From Ceratodon purpureus (lineage: Eukaryota > Streptophyta > Bryopsida > Pseudoditrichales > Ditrichaceae), in the NCBI GenBank assembly GCA_014871385.1, contig CM026423.1:8320803-8384802 (forward strand): a stretch of 64,000 nucleotides of DNA, in the 5' to 3' direction. The notes beneath the pieces were generated by a model. That model made no database searches. It was not told the DNA's origin and worked only from the letters and a program-made list of their open reading frames with translations. Below are positions 39,092-50,300 of the stretch, piece by piece. Every line of letters begins with the position of its first letter. The stretch's first letter is position 1. The position numbers and the translations under genes were made by a program.

Positions 39092-41918
39092 ATGAAGTTC
39101 CTCGAGTACACGCCGCTCGCCCGGTACCCCATCCCTCATCCGCGCTCCTGATCATCTTGTTCATCCTCGTTGTCTGTCTGTTGGCTTTTTTTTTGGTCGT
39201 TCGGATGTTTGATTAGTGTTTGTTTTGCCGTTCTTTGGGGCGGCGATTGGGGTCGGAAGTGGGAGTGTTGATCTGATGAGTGCGTGTTTTTGGTGGTGAA
39301 ACCCTAACGGTGCAGAATAAACACGTTTCTGTCGCATGTCGATGTTGGAGGGTGCATGATTCAAGGCGTAATGGAGGCTTACTCTTGTAAGTTTTTGAAG
39401 ATTTCGGAAGTTTCTGGAAGTTTTTTGCGTTGAGGTTTGGATGGTGTTGGTGTTTGGGATGGGGAGGGTTTGTATGTCTGAGGGGATGGGTTTGGTTTGG
39501 TTGTTTACTTGTTGCAGTCTGCCAGGGTTTGTTCAGCTGGAATTTGGTGGGAGAGGGAGGAGGGTTGATGTTTTTGGTGTCTGGAAGTTTTTTTAATTCG
39601 GGGAAGTGGTTTTACAGGCAAGCTTGCAGGGGTTGATAAGAAGTTGTCACGGAGTTTGGAACAAGAGGTTGTGGATTCGTTGGCATACTCGCCGTTGGAC
39701 TTGTCTACTTCCCCTGTTGGACCGCTCTCAAACACTGCGAGGTATTTGTTTTTTCTTTCAGGTTATGAACTTTCGGGAAGTTTTATCCTGATTCGTCAAG
39801 CGGAGTATATCTTCAATTAAGCCATATCAGCTCTTCTAAATTTGCATATGGAATTTCGCATCTAGTAGCATTATACTTAGAATTTTTATTGTTCTGTCTT
39901 CGTGGCACTTATCCAGTAGTATGTGCTGCTACGATTCAGCTTTCACGATTCTATTTGCTGGAGCCTCGACTTGAGAGGAATTGTTAGCTGATTGTTGGGG
40001 GTGTTGTTGTGGAAGTAATTATAGTAGGGGAGAACACGAATCTTCTCTGACGTTTTGATCTCCGTCTCCATTGTATAGATTTTATACAACAGTTACTGTA
40101 GTACCTGCCTTTCTGGCTGGCATATGTAACTTTCGTTCGTTGTTTGATTTTCTTTGATCGTGGGAATACTCACCACTCTGTACATCTGTTCTCAGTCGCA
40201 GGACGTTGATATACCTGATTCTGACCTTGAATCATATGTATCCTGACTACGATTTCAGGTAATGGCATTCTTTAATGTTGGTATTTCTCTGTGCGCCTGG
40301 TAGAGTTCCCCTCTCTATGGTCATCGGAGGAATCCTTGCTATCTCAGGTTCTTGTGGGTTAGAATCGAGTCTAGATGAGGTTTACTTGGGTACTGCTTGT
40401 GTCTATAAGGCCGGCAACCCACTTTATTGAAAGGAATTAGGAAGTGGTGTCAATGGTTGACAAGCGGTATGAAGCCGTTGCTCCTGAAGGAGCTGAGAGT
40501 TCAAGTCTCTCCATTTCCTATTACTTCCTACATAGTTTGTTTAGCAAGTGTGATGACCAGTATGAACACACTGGGGAGAGATGAAAGTTGATTAATCTAA
40601 TGTTGTGATATGCTTATGTCCATATACTTACCAGTATGTTGCGACCTCACCACTTTACGAAAGAACATGGAGTTCTTGCTGCAAAGCAAAAGATTGACGT
40701 GTCATTGGTTGAGGCATCCAAGGTAGATAATTAACTTGACAGCTCATTTTATCAATCGTCTCGTTCCGACGTCTTGTTCATTCTGTTCTCTCACATATTT
40801 GGATAGTTAATCTGTTCGAAGTTTCCTGCCACTGATGAGTGGTTGCGCTAGATGATGGGACACCTAGCTATTACGCGGTGGATTTATTCTAATAGGGATT
40901 TAATAGCAGATCTGGTCTACTGAAGTTGGGGAGGAAACAACGTTGATGGACAGCATATGGAACGGCATTGATGAGGTCAGCAGAACACTTCTTGAAGGGT
41001 ACCTTTTGTGTTGTGACTCAAGAAATGGTGCTTGCAGTGTTTGTATTTGATGTCCAGTTTGATTGTACGATTTCGTGTAGATGGATTTCTCATAATTTGC
41101 TTTTAGGAATTGCTTGTCATCTTGGTTTTTCTGGTATTATATCCTGGAGTGTAACATGTTCACCGCTCAGCAGGTCATGAATCTGGAGGAATGTGAAGTG
41201 TACAGTTATTCCCCTGATGCTGAAGGAGATCCTTTTGCTGACACTGGCAGCATGTGAGTGCTAGAGCTTATTCATGTGGAGAAGTTGTAAAATAATTACA
41301 GGCTTTGGAATTCTGTTTTGAGTTATTTGATGCACATGATAATGGTGATAGATTTCAATTTACTATGGATATATTGGAGCATGGGATTTTTGCATGACCC
41401 TGCTGAAAGGGTTGAAGTGCAATGGGAACTATGTTTGGGATGCGGTCATACCAAGGCTACTACACCAGATCCCATCAGAACTCTGAAGTTAAGCGCCTTT
41501 GGGCCGGCATAGTACTGGGATGGGTAAAACCTCTTGGGAAGTCCCGGTGCTGCATCCAATTTAACTTCTTAATGTTGTATGCGTTTCTGTGCCCTTAGAT
41601 GGTCCTTTAATTATTTTTTCTACAACAAAAAGCAGAAGCGAGTGCTTTACTTCAGCTCCCGATGTGCGAGGTAAGCTTCTGTGATTTTGCACTGCATCGT
41701 CTGTTTCAAGTTGTTCTCAAATAATGTCTATGGAAACAGATGAATCAAATATTAGGATCAGGGTTTTTGTAGAGGTTGATTTTGAAGCTTTAGCCTGATG
41801 GCCTGAAGCTAATCGTGGTTTTGGTTGCAGCAAGCAATCCATGGACAGTTTCTCTAGTGACGATGGATCTGGCGAGTGGGACATGGATTTTGTGGATGGC
41901 ATGGACCTTGAAGGCTGA
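39092..41918 (+). CDS. MAF1: MAF1, repressor of RNA polymerase III
   Basis: Nine exons: 39092-39123, 39316-39386, 39618-39741, 40196-40258, 40635-40722, 40910-40975, 41174-41253, 41599-41670 and 41831-41918, 227 aa in phase, close to the usual plant MAF1 length. It begins MKFLEYTPLARINTFL and continues with MEAYSCK, RRTLIYLILTLNHMYPDYDF (the conserved A/B region), EVYSYSPDAEGDPF and IWSFNYFFYNKKQKRV (the C box), with an acidic tail. MAF1 binds Pol III and blocks transcription of tRNA and 5S genes under stress or poor growth; it is controlled mainly by phosphorylation in yeast, animals and plants. Intron 7 (41254-41598) contains a 5S rRNA-like sequence in sense orientation (separate entry). 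Confidence 0.95.
41410..41523 (+). promoter_or_regulatory. Candidate 5S-mimic cassette exon in MAF1 intron 7
   Basis: An acceptor (CTGAAAG, AG at 41408-41409) and a donor (ATGG/GTAAAA, GT at 41524-41525) would define a 114-nt exon. Joined to exon 7 it stays open until TAG at 41510-41512, so inclusion would introduce a premature stop and probably trigger nonsense-mediated decay. The donor sits in the apical loop of the 5S helix IV equivalent. Plant TFIIIA has a known 5S-derived exon of this kind that ribosomal protein L5 controls. Splicing here is predicted, not observed, and the acceptor tract is only moderate. Confidence 0.4.
41438..41557 (+). rRNA. 5S rRNA-like sequence within MAF1 intron 7
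   Basis: A 120-nt segment aligns end to end with plant 5S rRNA. GGATGC at 41438 pairs with GCATCC at 41552-41557 (helix I). ATCCCATCAGAACTC and AAGTTAAGCGCC (helix III strand and box A) and TAGTACTGGGATGGG (box C start) are nearly canonical. Box C then departs: the normal GGATGGGTGACC is GGATGGGTAAAACC, with an A-rich expansion. There is no T4 terminator just downstream and no TATA-like box near -28. I read it as a full-length but diverged 5S copy, probably not an expressed rRNA gene, kept as a structured element in the MAF1 transcript. Confidence 0.88.
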
Positions 41919-43477
41919 GATTACTCAGACTACTTCGTACTGATGCCGAGCATACTTTTTTTTGTGTGTATAGCTTGTACATAGTACATGGAGGTTAATG
42001 GTTACTGTGAAAGCATTGTAGCGTACTTTTACAACCAGCTTAGAATTATATACTTGCCATGTAATATACAGTTTTTATTAGTGTAGACTCGTAGACACTC
42101 GGATACATTTCATTGTTTGGGGGTTTTCATGAACATCAAAGTCCCTGACTGTACTGTTTTACCTTATTCCTTTACTGCCCAAGGACACTTGATGGAGCAA
42201 AATTTAAACAATATGAAGGTGATTCCTGGCAGGAAAGAATATTTATGTATAAAAACAGCAATCATCCAATGGACGTTTACGAACCATTTGTGCACTCTAC
42301 TCACTCGAAGATTCCATGTCACAATGAGATGAACTCATCGACTAAGCTTGTGCACTCCCAGTTTGTCCACTCCCCCTCCGTATTTACAGCATCATCCTTT
42401 TCATGAATAACACGTTACGACTCACCGCAGCAAAGCATTTACACATCTCAGTCCGTATTTTTTTTATTTTTTTGAAGCACAACGGATTACTTTTCGCAAT
42501 CCGAGGCAAAGCTGAGAAGTTGCTTTTCGCAACCATCTCAGTCCGTATTTTGGTATTCATGAAACCGGTGAGAGTAGTTGGTGAGAATTGCTTAGGATAC
42601 ATCTTGCACAAATATATGAGTGTAACCCCCTCTGGAATTTTTTTCCCTTATACCTAAATATACCTCCTAAAGCATAATTTGTTCTTGATAGGGCCTCCCA
42701 GGTTTTCATGTAGAATTTCTAGCCTGTGGGAAAACCTGCATGCAAGAAATCGTGGGCGGGCCTTTTTTTTTGACAAAGACTTTTCTTTCTTCTCGACAAC
42801 ATATAAAAAGAAAATACATATTTACATGCAGAAAATAGATGCACATAGTTAGTATGAAACAGAGGCAATTGCAAGCATTTAAAGACAATTAGATCTAAAA
42901 AGAGGCATTTACAAGCATTTACATCCACTGCAATTATTTTATCATTGAAATCACTTAGGGCCTGTAGCAATTTATGATAGGTTTAAAAGTCTCTGAAGGT
43001 TTGTGCTAAAAAAAGTCATTTACAAGTTTCTCCTTTACATGTGATCAATAAATCTACAAAACTTCAGTAAATCTAGGAGTCTAAACTGAAAATTTCCAAA
43101 TTAGGATTTAACCTGAAATTAGTAGTTGATAACGCCCACTAAACTGCAGTTAATCCCAATGATTAGCTAGAAAAGCTCGCTCTCTGTGTGATAATTACGA
43201 TGATTGCCAACTTCATCTAATCCTTTCAAGCGAGCACACTTGTGTTCTCTTTCCTCATGTCTATCACATATGCATGTATGTAGTTTGCATCATCCTGTGT
43301 GTGTATGCTTTGTCTTAAAGCCTTTCATCAACCTGTTAGCAACCAATCCAGGCAATCAATGAAACCACCATCTTGAGAAATTTACTGGTCGCATTGCCAA
43401 GTTGCAACTTTTCCTGAGAGGGAATTAGGGTAGAGATAGATATGGTTTGATACAATTGATCTGGTATTCGAAGCACC
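41919..43477. other. Intergenic region between MAF1 and the F-box gene
   Basis: MAF1 3' UTR, then sequence without a supported gene. A short motif (AGGCATTTACAAGCATTTAC type) recurs near 42870-42930. Confidence 0.45.
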
Positions 43478-44875
43478 ATGGCTCACGTAATTTGTTTATC
43501 AGATTCCTCGTCAGCTGATGATGCAGAGCCGAGTCGTCAAACAATTAGAGTCTGTCGAAGCTCAGCTTGTTCATCGGCATCCTTGGGCTGTGTTGCTGAT
43601 TTGGTGTTCTGGTACCTCCCGGTGCGCACTCTGGTTCGGTGCAAGGTCCTCAGCAAGGAATGGAGGGCGTGGTGTGAGAAGAACCTTGTGCAGATTGCAA
43701 AGGAGCGCAAGTTGGATTGGTACTTCCCACTTGCATTTGAGAATCGTAAGCATGTAAGGCGACGTGGTGGTTTTCCTGGATCATGGACATGGACATGGTA
43801 TGGCATGCATTAGGGGACGAAGGAGCAACACCCTCTTGTTGAATTCGACTTCCTTCCTGGTTTTTCACTGTCACGCTCGGATTATGCTTTGCAGGCTGTC
43901 TCTGGTGGGCTTGTTGTGTTGGCCAAGCTTAACCTACGCAACAAAGATTTTGACTTGATTGTGTGCAACCCTGTGAGCAAGAAGTGGAAAATGTTGCCAA
44001 GACATGCCGACTGCGTAGGCAGAAGGCTGTTATATATTGAGGATGCGCGAACGGAATTGGTGTTGAAGGATCTGCCGAATGAGTACATGGTTATCAGACT
44101 TTCTTATGACTGCATCGATGTATACACCTCTTCCAATGAGCAGTGGGTGTGTGCGCCCTTTGGTCGCCAATATTGTTACAATATTGTTACAATCAAGGAT
44201 GTATCTAGTGTGTATTTGAAGGGCCATGTGTACATACTGCAGTTTAGGGAAGAAAGTTCATATTATAGCACAATGCGATGGAGTTATAACTTGAGGATAT
44301 ACGACATAGAATCTGGGAGATATGAAATTAAAATCTTCCTCTATAGCATCCGCGCTTGGAAAGATTACAGCGTGGAGGACAAGCCTTTTCTCAGTCGGGC
44401 TCGTGATCCCACCTTGGTTGTGTGTATGAATAATCTATACGCGGTTGGTGCATCGTGTCGAGCTGGACTCAACCATGTCAAACCACCGAGAAGACATGAA
44501 ACATATGTTGCAAACTGTGAGTTTCACATCTGCTCGCTCATGGAGGAAGGAAGGCTTTTGGTTGGAGGCATATGGAAGCACGTGGTTACTGTGCCTGTGG
44601 TGTTTAGTGGTGTCAAACAGGATGTTGTAAAGTTTTGGGAAGCGTGTAGAATGTTCAGCTCTGTGGCAAGGTCCAACGTGATCTACCTGTCATGGTCTAT
44701 TAGGAGCCTGCGTGGTGATTGTTTGACTGTGAATTATTTGGAGTATGATGTGGTGACTGGTCTTCATACGACGTATGCAGTTGGAGGTCATCATCGACAG
44801 CAATATCCGGAGCCGTTTTCGGACCGTGGATATTGTAACATGGCATACAATCCTTGCTTGGACTTAGAACCGTAG
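43478..44875 (+). CDS. F-box protein with C-terminal repeat-like domain; in-frame TAG or 60-nt intron
   Basis: An F-box lies near residues 33-75 (ADLVFWYLPVRTLVRCKVLSKEW). After it comes a region typical of plant F-box/kelch-like proteins: AVSGGLVVLAKLNL, CNPVSKKWKMLP, NSNEQW-like SNEQWVC and IYDIESGRYE. F-box proteins are substrate receptors of SCF ubiquitin ligases. The frame is open from 43478 to 44875 except for one TAG at 43811-43813. The stretch 43754-43813 starts GTAAGG, ends TTAG and is exactly 60 nt, so removing it as a small intron restores a continuous protein (ENRKH joined to GTKEQHPL) of 445 aa. Either it is a very short intron or the gene carries a nonsense mutation. Confidence 0.8.
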
Positions 44876-45710
44876 CGGCTAGACACCACGTTCTAGCATT
44901 GGAGTGAAAGCCTTCCTACAGTTGGGATAGACGGTCCTACGATTGTGTAGTTTTTTTTGAACCAGGTCTCCTTGGATACCTTGGGCAGTCACATGAAAGC
45001 ACCTTATAAAGGTGTTTATGTAAACTCGGCATTATATAAAATGTACTGGTTGGTTTGAAATTGATGAAATGGTTCAATCCTGCTCCAGTTTTATATTTGG
45101 AGCAAACAGTTTCAATGGACTGGAGCCATGATACTTCCACGCTTTCTCGAAAATTCACCTCGGCTGGTTCAAAAGCAAGGCAGGAATACAATAGGCTGAG
45201 GTCATGATCTCCTTCCCACTCCATAACTCCATAACCACAGCAATCTTCTCAGTTCCAGCCTAGCTTCGAACAGATTTTATTTGACATAAAATGCGCTTCG
45301 AAGATATGTCATAACTCTACTCCTGAAAGAAAGGTGGATATACTCGTACCCTTTTGTATTGCCATGCCATCGTAGAAGCGCCGTGCCACTAGATCAACAA
45401 AATTGCCCGCAGTTAATGGTGCGTTCTATCCGTCAACTACAATTTTAACTTTGGTGGATTTCCCATTTCCATTCCCATTTCCATTCCCATTGCCATTGCA
45501 GCGATTTTAGGTGCGTCTACCATATATGTCGATACAGCATGAACATCATTCGACTCTCCCGCAGTGAGCAGTACAATTTAGCTCCGGCAACCACCTGCGC
45601 CGCGAAGATGTCACAAACAGTACGCAGCGACACAAGACGATATGAAACTTTCTTCACTGCACTGCAAGTGCTAGCCATGTACACTTGAATATGCGAAGCA
45701 CCTGTGAATG
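44876..45710. other. F-box 3' flank up to the transposon
   Basis: No supported gene. It includes a CCATTT/CCATTC short repeat at about 45463-45499. The host sequence ends at the target duplication CAT (45711-45713). Confidence 0.5.
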
Positions 45711-45713
45711 CAT
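45711..45713. repeat. Left target-site duplication (CAT)
   Basis: CAT immediately precedes the left terminal repeat and matches CAT at 63330-63332. Three-base duplications are the rule for CACTA elements. Confidence 0.8.
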
Positions 45714-45742
45714 CACTACTAGCATACTGGTCTTTTCTCACT
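45714..45742 (+). repeat. Left terminal inverted repeat
   Basis: Starts CACTACTAGC, then GGTC and TTTCTCACT in register with the inverted right end; mismatches at positions 11, 12, 14 and 20. Confidence 0.88.
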
Positions 45743-46139
45743 GTCAAAATTAGCATAAAAGCGACTGAGGCGACGGAAAGAGGACTCTCCGAAGAGATAC
45801 GCGAACTGCGGGGGAGAGAGAGAGCTGGTCAGTGCTGGGCGTCACAAAACTCCAAGGAGTGGGACCCCGTGATCGCGAACCCCGGGAGCACCCTGCGCTC
45901 TGCGATGTACCTGTTTCGAAGGCTCTGCGGAGAGCATTCCAGCGTGGATGCATTCGTACACCGTGGACTTGCCTCGTCAGCGATGAGGATAGCAGAGCTG
46001 GGTGAAAGAATCCGGTAAATTTCCTCCGAGGTCCCAGCCCGCGGGGACCGTCCGATACATTGCGGGGAGGATCTTGGGACCTGCCTTCAGAAGCCCATTT
46101 CGGTACCATCCCCTTGATTTCCGGAATGATCGGGCTACG

Positions 46140-46450
46140 CTTGTTCCCACACGTGGCACAATCCAGGTTAAGACATGTTGAACATTGTGCGGTGGGATAT
46201 TGCCGGGTAATAGGCGGTTATGATGGAGGGTAACATTGAGGTATCAATATGGATATGACCTTCGTTACATGCCCGGGTATAGACAGGTTATGAATGACAT
46301 AATGATCCGGATATTGGTCTGGATGTGTGTGCGGTCATCTGCCGGGTATTCTGTACGTTTGGGATTAGGTTATGGTCGGGTATGGAGGCGGTTATTAGGT
46401 CCGGTGAGGCGGATATCAGTCGGACAGTTCCAGGGTTCAATGGCCCTGTT
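46140..46450. repeat. Left subterminal repeat region of the CACTA element
   Basis: CCGGGTAT-type motifs occur near 46203, 46273, 46341 and 46376, interleaved with GCGGTTAT or AGGTTATG near 46213, 46284, 46365 and 46388. Such clusters are the usual binding sites of TNP1/TNPA proteins. The 46236-46574 open frame across it has no family features. Confidence 0.55.
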
Positions 46451-47357
46451 TACGGTTTATTTGTGTGAGAGCTCAAACATATGTTGCCGGTCAATGTGGA
46501 TGACCTTGTTTATGCGGTTTGATAAACAGGAGGACGTACATGAGTGTGCCGAAGTGTATTTTCCACGGGATTAATACATTAAACTTCCTATTACACATTC
46601 AGCACATTTGCAGTGATGACGAACGACATGAAAGAGCGGCATATCCTGTGCGTCCACATGATTCCAATATCAATTAACCCCAGCATTACAGGAAACAAAC
46701 CTTGCACGGAGTACTCTTTGTTTCAGCGGTTTTCATTACACACTCTTTTCCCCAAAAATGTATGGAAAATGAAGGAGACAGGTTCACTTGAGCCCTGCAG
46801 TTTAAATTCATATAGAAACACTGTCGGCTAACACTTCATCCGACCCTAAACTCCTGTAATTTCGTTCCCCGTCGCTTCGATTCAAAACACCGTTCACACA
46901 CTAACTACATACTGCGGAGAAACCTACATGGGCGTTGCAAACACGTATTCCGTCTACCCCTGAGAGAGGTTAAAAACTTACAATGCAGCTCGGCGACAGC
47001 AAGTACCCGTTACGAACTTCACGGACTCCTCATGTCACATGCCCACTCTGCGTCTATTGTGGCGGTGTATCGTTTCCTTCAGATTCGGCTCAACTAGAAA
47101 TGTGCTGCGACGCAATGGCTACTCACTGCCAACTGTTCAGAACAGCTCGGCCTGCAAATCTCACAATCCAGCTGCCTTGTCAAGCGACCTGAGCTGCACG
47201 GTACGTTACGAGCCCCATATCAGTTGTTAGAACTCGGATCCGGAAGGCTTACGCCGCTCATGAATTAAAGACCGAATTGTGACTTCGAAGGAAATGAATA
47301 TTCTCTGCACCATACATTATGTAATACCATATGATGCAACGTTAGAAAACAAACCTT

Positions 47358-50300
47358 TCAGTTCAACTTGCTGACCTCCACGTAATTGAGATATCTGCTC
47401 TGCCACACTATGGTGGCGTCTTCCGAGAAGTCCCCTTTAAGCGCATCACCAATGTTCTTAATCCCCTCTCGTTGATGATCTGGGTAGAGAACCTCCGCTG
47501 TCGCAAACTCTGGGTACACATGTTCAATCGTTACCTGCTGCATTCCGTGTACCCAGAGGACGCCCTTCACGTTGGGGACGTCCTTTTTCTTGTACGATCG
47601 CCAGTGAGGACCGCACCTTCCCAACGCTATTGTCTTGTTGGGATGCTCCGGATGTAGTACCCAGACTGCCTTCTTGGGGGTTAGAGGGTCAGACTGCACG
47701 TGAGGCCACACATGTTCTTTAGAGCAGTTACATCTATGTAGACATGTTTGCATTTCCATGAAGAGTTGGTTGTCCTGTTAAGTTTCCTGTGTCACTCACC
47801 ATCTCAGCCCTCGGCTTGTTCTCTGACGGTGGGACGTGGTCGATGAACTTGGATGGTCTCTTCCTCACTCGCTTAGGCCGTTGCACAGTCACTGAGCCTT
47901 GAACTGATGGCGATGGCTCCTCCGCAGGTAACGCTGCAGGGAAGACTGTTGCCTTATTTCGAGGAACTCGTCCCCTTTTCGCCGGTTTAGGGTTATCTTC
48001 TTCGTCCGGCAACTGGGTTGCATCCAACACTGAAACGACATAGATGCCGCATGTATCGTTAAATAATTCCCTATGTTGTTTAGAAAGATGAACACGGTAA
48101 GACTGCAGTAAGGATGCCACTCGTATTACCTCTTTCCGGAAGACGCTTCCTTGTCAGCAACTCGGTCTCCGCGGATGTCAACCCGAACGCAGCTTGCAGG
48201 CCAGCATCGGGTCCCAACTTCTGAACTGGCGGAGCGTTTGTCGGATTTGATACTGTATGGTGTGAGCTATTTGTCGGGTGACTGGACGTAAGGGGGTCGA
48301 ATGAACTTGCTCTGGGGTCACTGTTCCGGGTTCTGCGATCTTCAGACTCAGCGGGACCCTCCACTGCGTACATACGAACATCGAGTGTTAGTGAAGACAA
48401 GGATCGAATGAAGACCTCGTCGCTCCGTGGTACCCACGGTTATTGGCAATTCAGTCGAGCATTGAAAAGCGCTGTGAATAACAAAAAAAATTCCCCAATA
48501 AATAGACCTACTTCAGAAAGATGCGTGAGAGGCGCACACCTGGTTCGGTAAATAATCTTGTGCGTGTGCTTAATTCATCTGTCATACCGGAGGCCGTCCC
48601 TGACGGATCACTTGCTCCGGGAATCGATGTGACGTTGACTACACCAGGGTTCACTGCGACATCTTCATTGTTGTCGACTGGATGAGTTCCTACGTCTCCT
48701 AAGGGGAAATTTTGTTGTGCTCCACCCCATCGCTGGCCGACTCCCGTGGGCATGACGGCATTGATGAGCAGATCTAATTTCTGGTTCACGGTTGCCATGT
48801 CCACCTTGTACTGCGACATGTGCGCGTCGACGCCCTCGCGCCAAGACAAGATACCGTCCACTGATTTCTTTAGAGCCGTTAGCTCTCTGCCGATTGATCT
48901 CGCTGCACTGTCGTTCCTAGGAACCCTGGGCAGATTACCAAGAACGTGGCTGGGAGTGCCTCTCTCTTCCGGGTTGTCCTGCTCGTGCAAGTGTCAGAGG
49001 AAATACATACTCCCAATCAGAGCTTGCGTTTTATTACAAACCTGACGGATCGACTCAGTGGCTAAGTTTGCCGCCGTCACTACTGTGAAAACAGGTGTAC
49101 CGAATCTCAATTTACTGATTACATGACTTCTTACAACATCAAATTTTTGGCGCATTGTTACCTGACATGAAGAGTCTCCCTCTTTGGAAGCAGGTGTACT
49201 GGAACCACCCCTCTGCAACGACCAAAAGCGAAAACATGTACTTCACTTAATTTTGCGTTCTAGAACGGCCGCTGAGTTCTAACTCGACGGGAGAATGTAT
49301 TTCACAATCAATGGATAAAAAAATGGTCTTACATTGAATTCAGGATCGTCTCTTCCGATCGAGTCTGTCAAGTCCACGCAGGGGATCGAGTTCTCGCTGT
49401 AGTCGCTGTCGTCCCAAATTAAGTTTTCATCATCTTCATCGACGAGGGGCTGCACAAGCTCTCGCGGTGGTCAGGTAATTTATATTCGAAATATCATAAG
49501 TACTGAATGTAGAAATTCGCGGCCTTAAAGCTCCAGTGAACCCATGGAAGATCCTCATTCAGAAAATGAAAGATTCGTCGTTACTATCCTCAGATTGTGC
49601 GTGCATGATCCCCTCCACGTGCAAACTCCCTCTTCGTCCGAGAGAAGAATCTCCCATGGTTAAGGGGAAAAAAATGGAAAAAACTTCACTGACTTACGAG
49701 CTGAACTGTGCAACTCTACTCTGCCTTGTCACTATTTAAAATTGAAAATAAGTGGGGAATACCAGTCGGTGAGGTGGGATAACGAGGAGAGAGGTTCACT
49801 GTGGGGATGAAAAACAATAGGGTGAGAGAGGAGGTTAGCGTGGACGCGGGGAGAACAGGTGAAACATATAGGAGTAACTGCAGAGTAGGCTGCTCTCCAA
49901 CTCGGAAGTGGAGGTGAGGCAAAAAAAGGTGGGGATTCTCTCTGATGAATAGGTGTTTCGATGGAGGAACAACACGCGGCCAAGACATTACTGTCCATCT
50001 TTTTCCAATCATCACGGGATTTCAAGCAGAAGATGTCCATTACTGAAATCAAAGACATCTGTGCAAAGCATTGAAGAACGAAGTCTCTACCAAACTTCAA
50101 TGAAAGTTCACCAGTAAATGAGGGTTAGAAAATACTCTTACATCCCACGCATCGTCAATTGCAATATTACTGTGGTCCTTCCTCTCGAGGAGTAGTCTCT
50201 TCTTCTCTTTCGCTGCGTTACGGGCCTCCTTCATGCGCTTACTCTCTTCCTCGGCCTCGGCAGATTTCCAATACTTAACAAGGGCTGGAAAATACTTCTG

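Noticed and set aside
41438-41557. A normal, expressed 5S rRNA gene
   Set aside because: Box C is altered by an A-rich expansion, there is no T4 terminator just downstream, no TATA-like box near -28, and it is a single copy inside a protein-coding intron.
41254-41598. A Cassandra-type retrotransposon or 5S-derived SINE carrying the 5S sequence
   Set aside because: I see no LTR ends, poly-A tail, or target duplication around the 5S segment within the 345-bp intron; a full-genome search would settle it.
46236-46574. 112-aa open frame on the plus strand
   Set aside because: It lies across repeated subterminal motifs of the CACTA element and has no family features.
49716-50100. Extra exon of the TNP1-like gene
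   Set aside because: The only acceptor (before TAATGG) gives a stop in the required phase, and the gene keeps phase without it.
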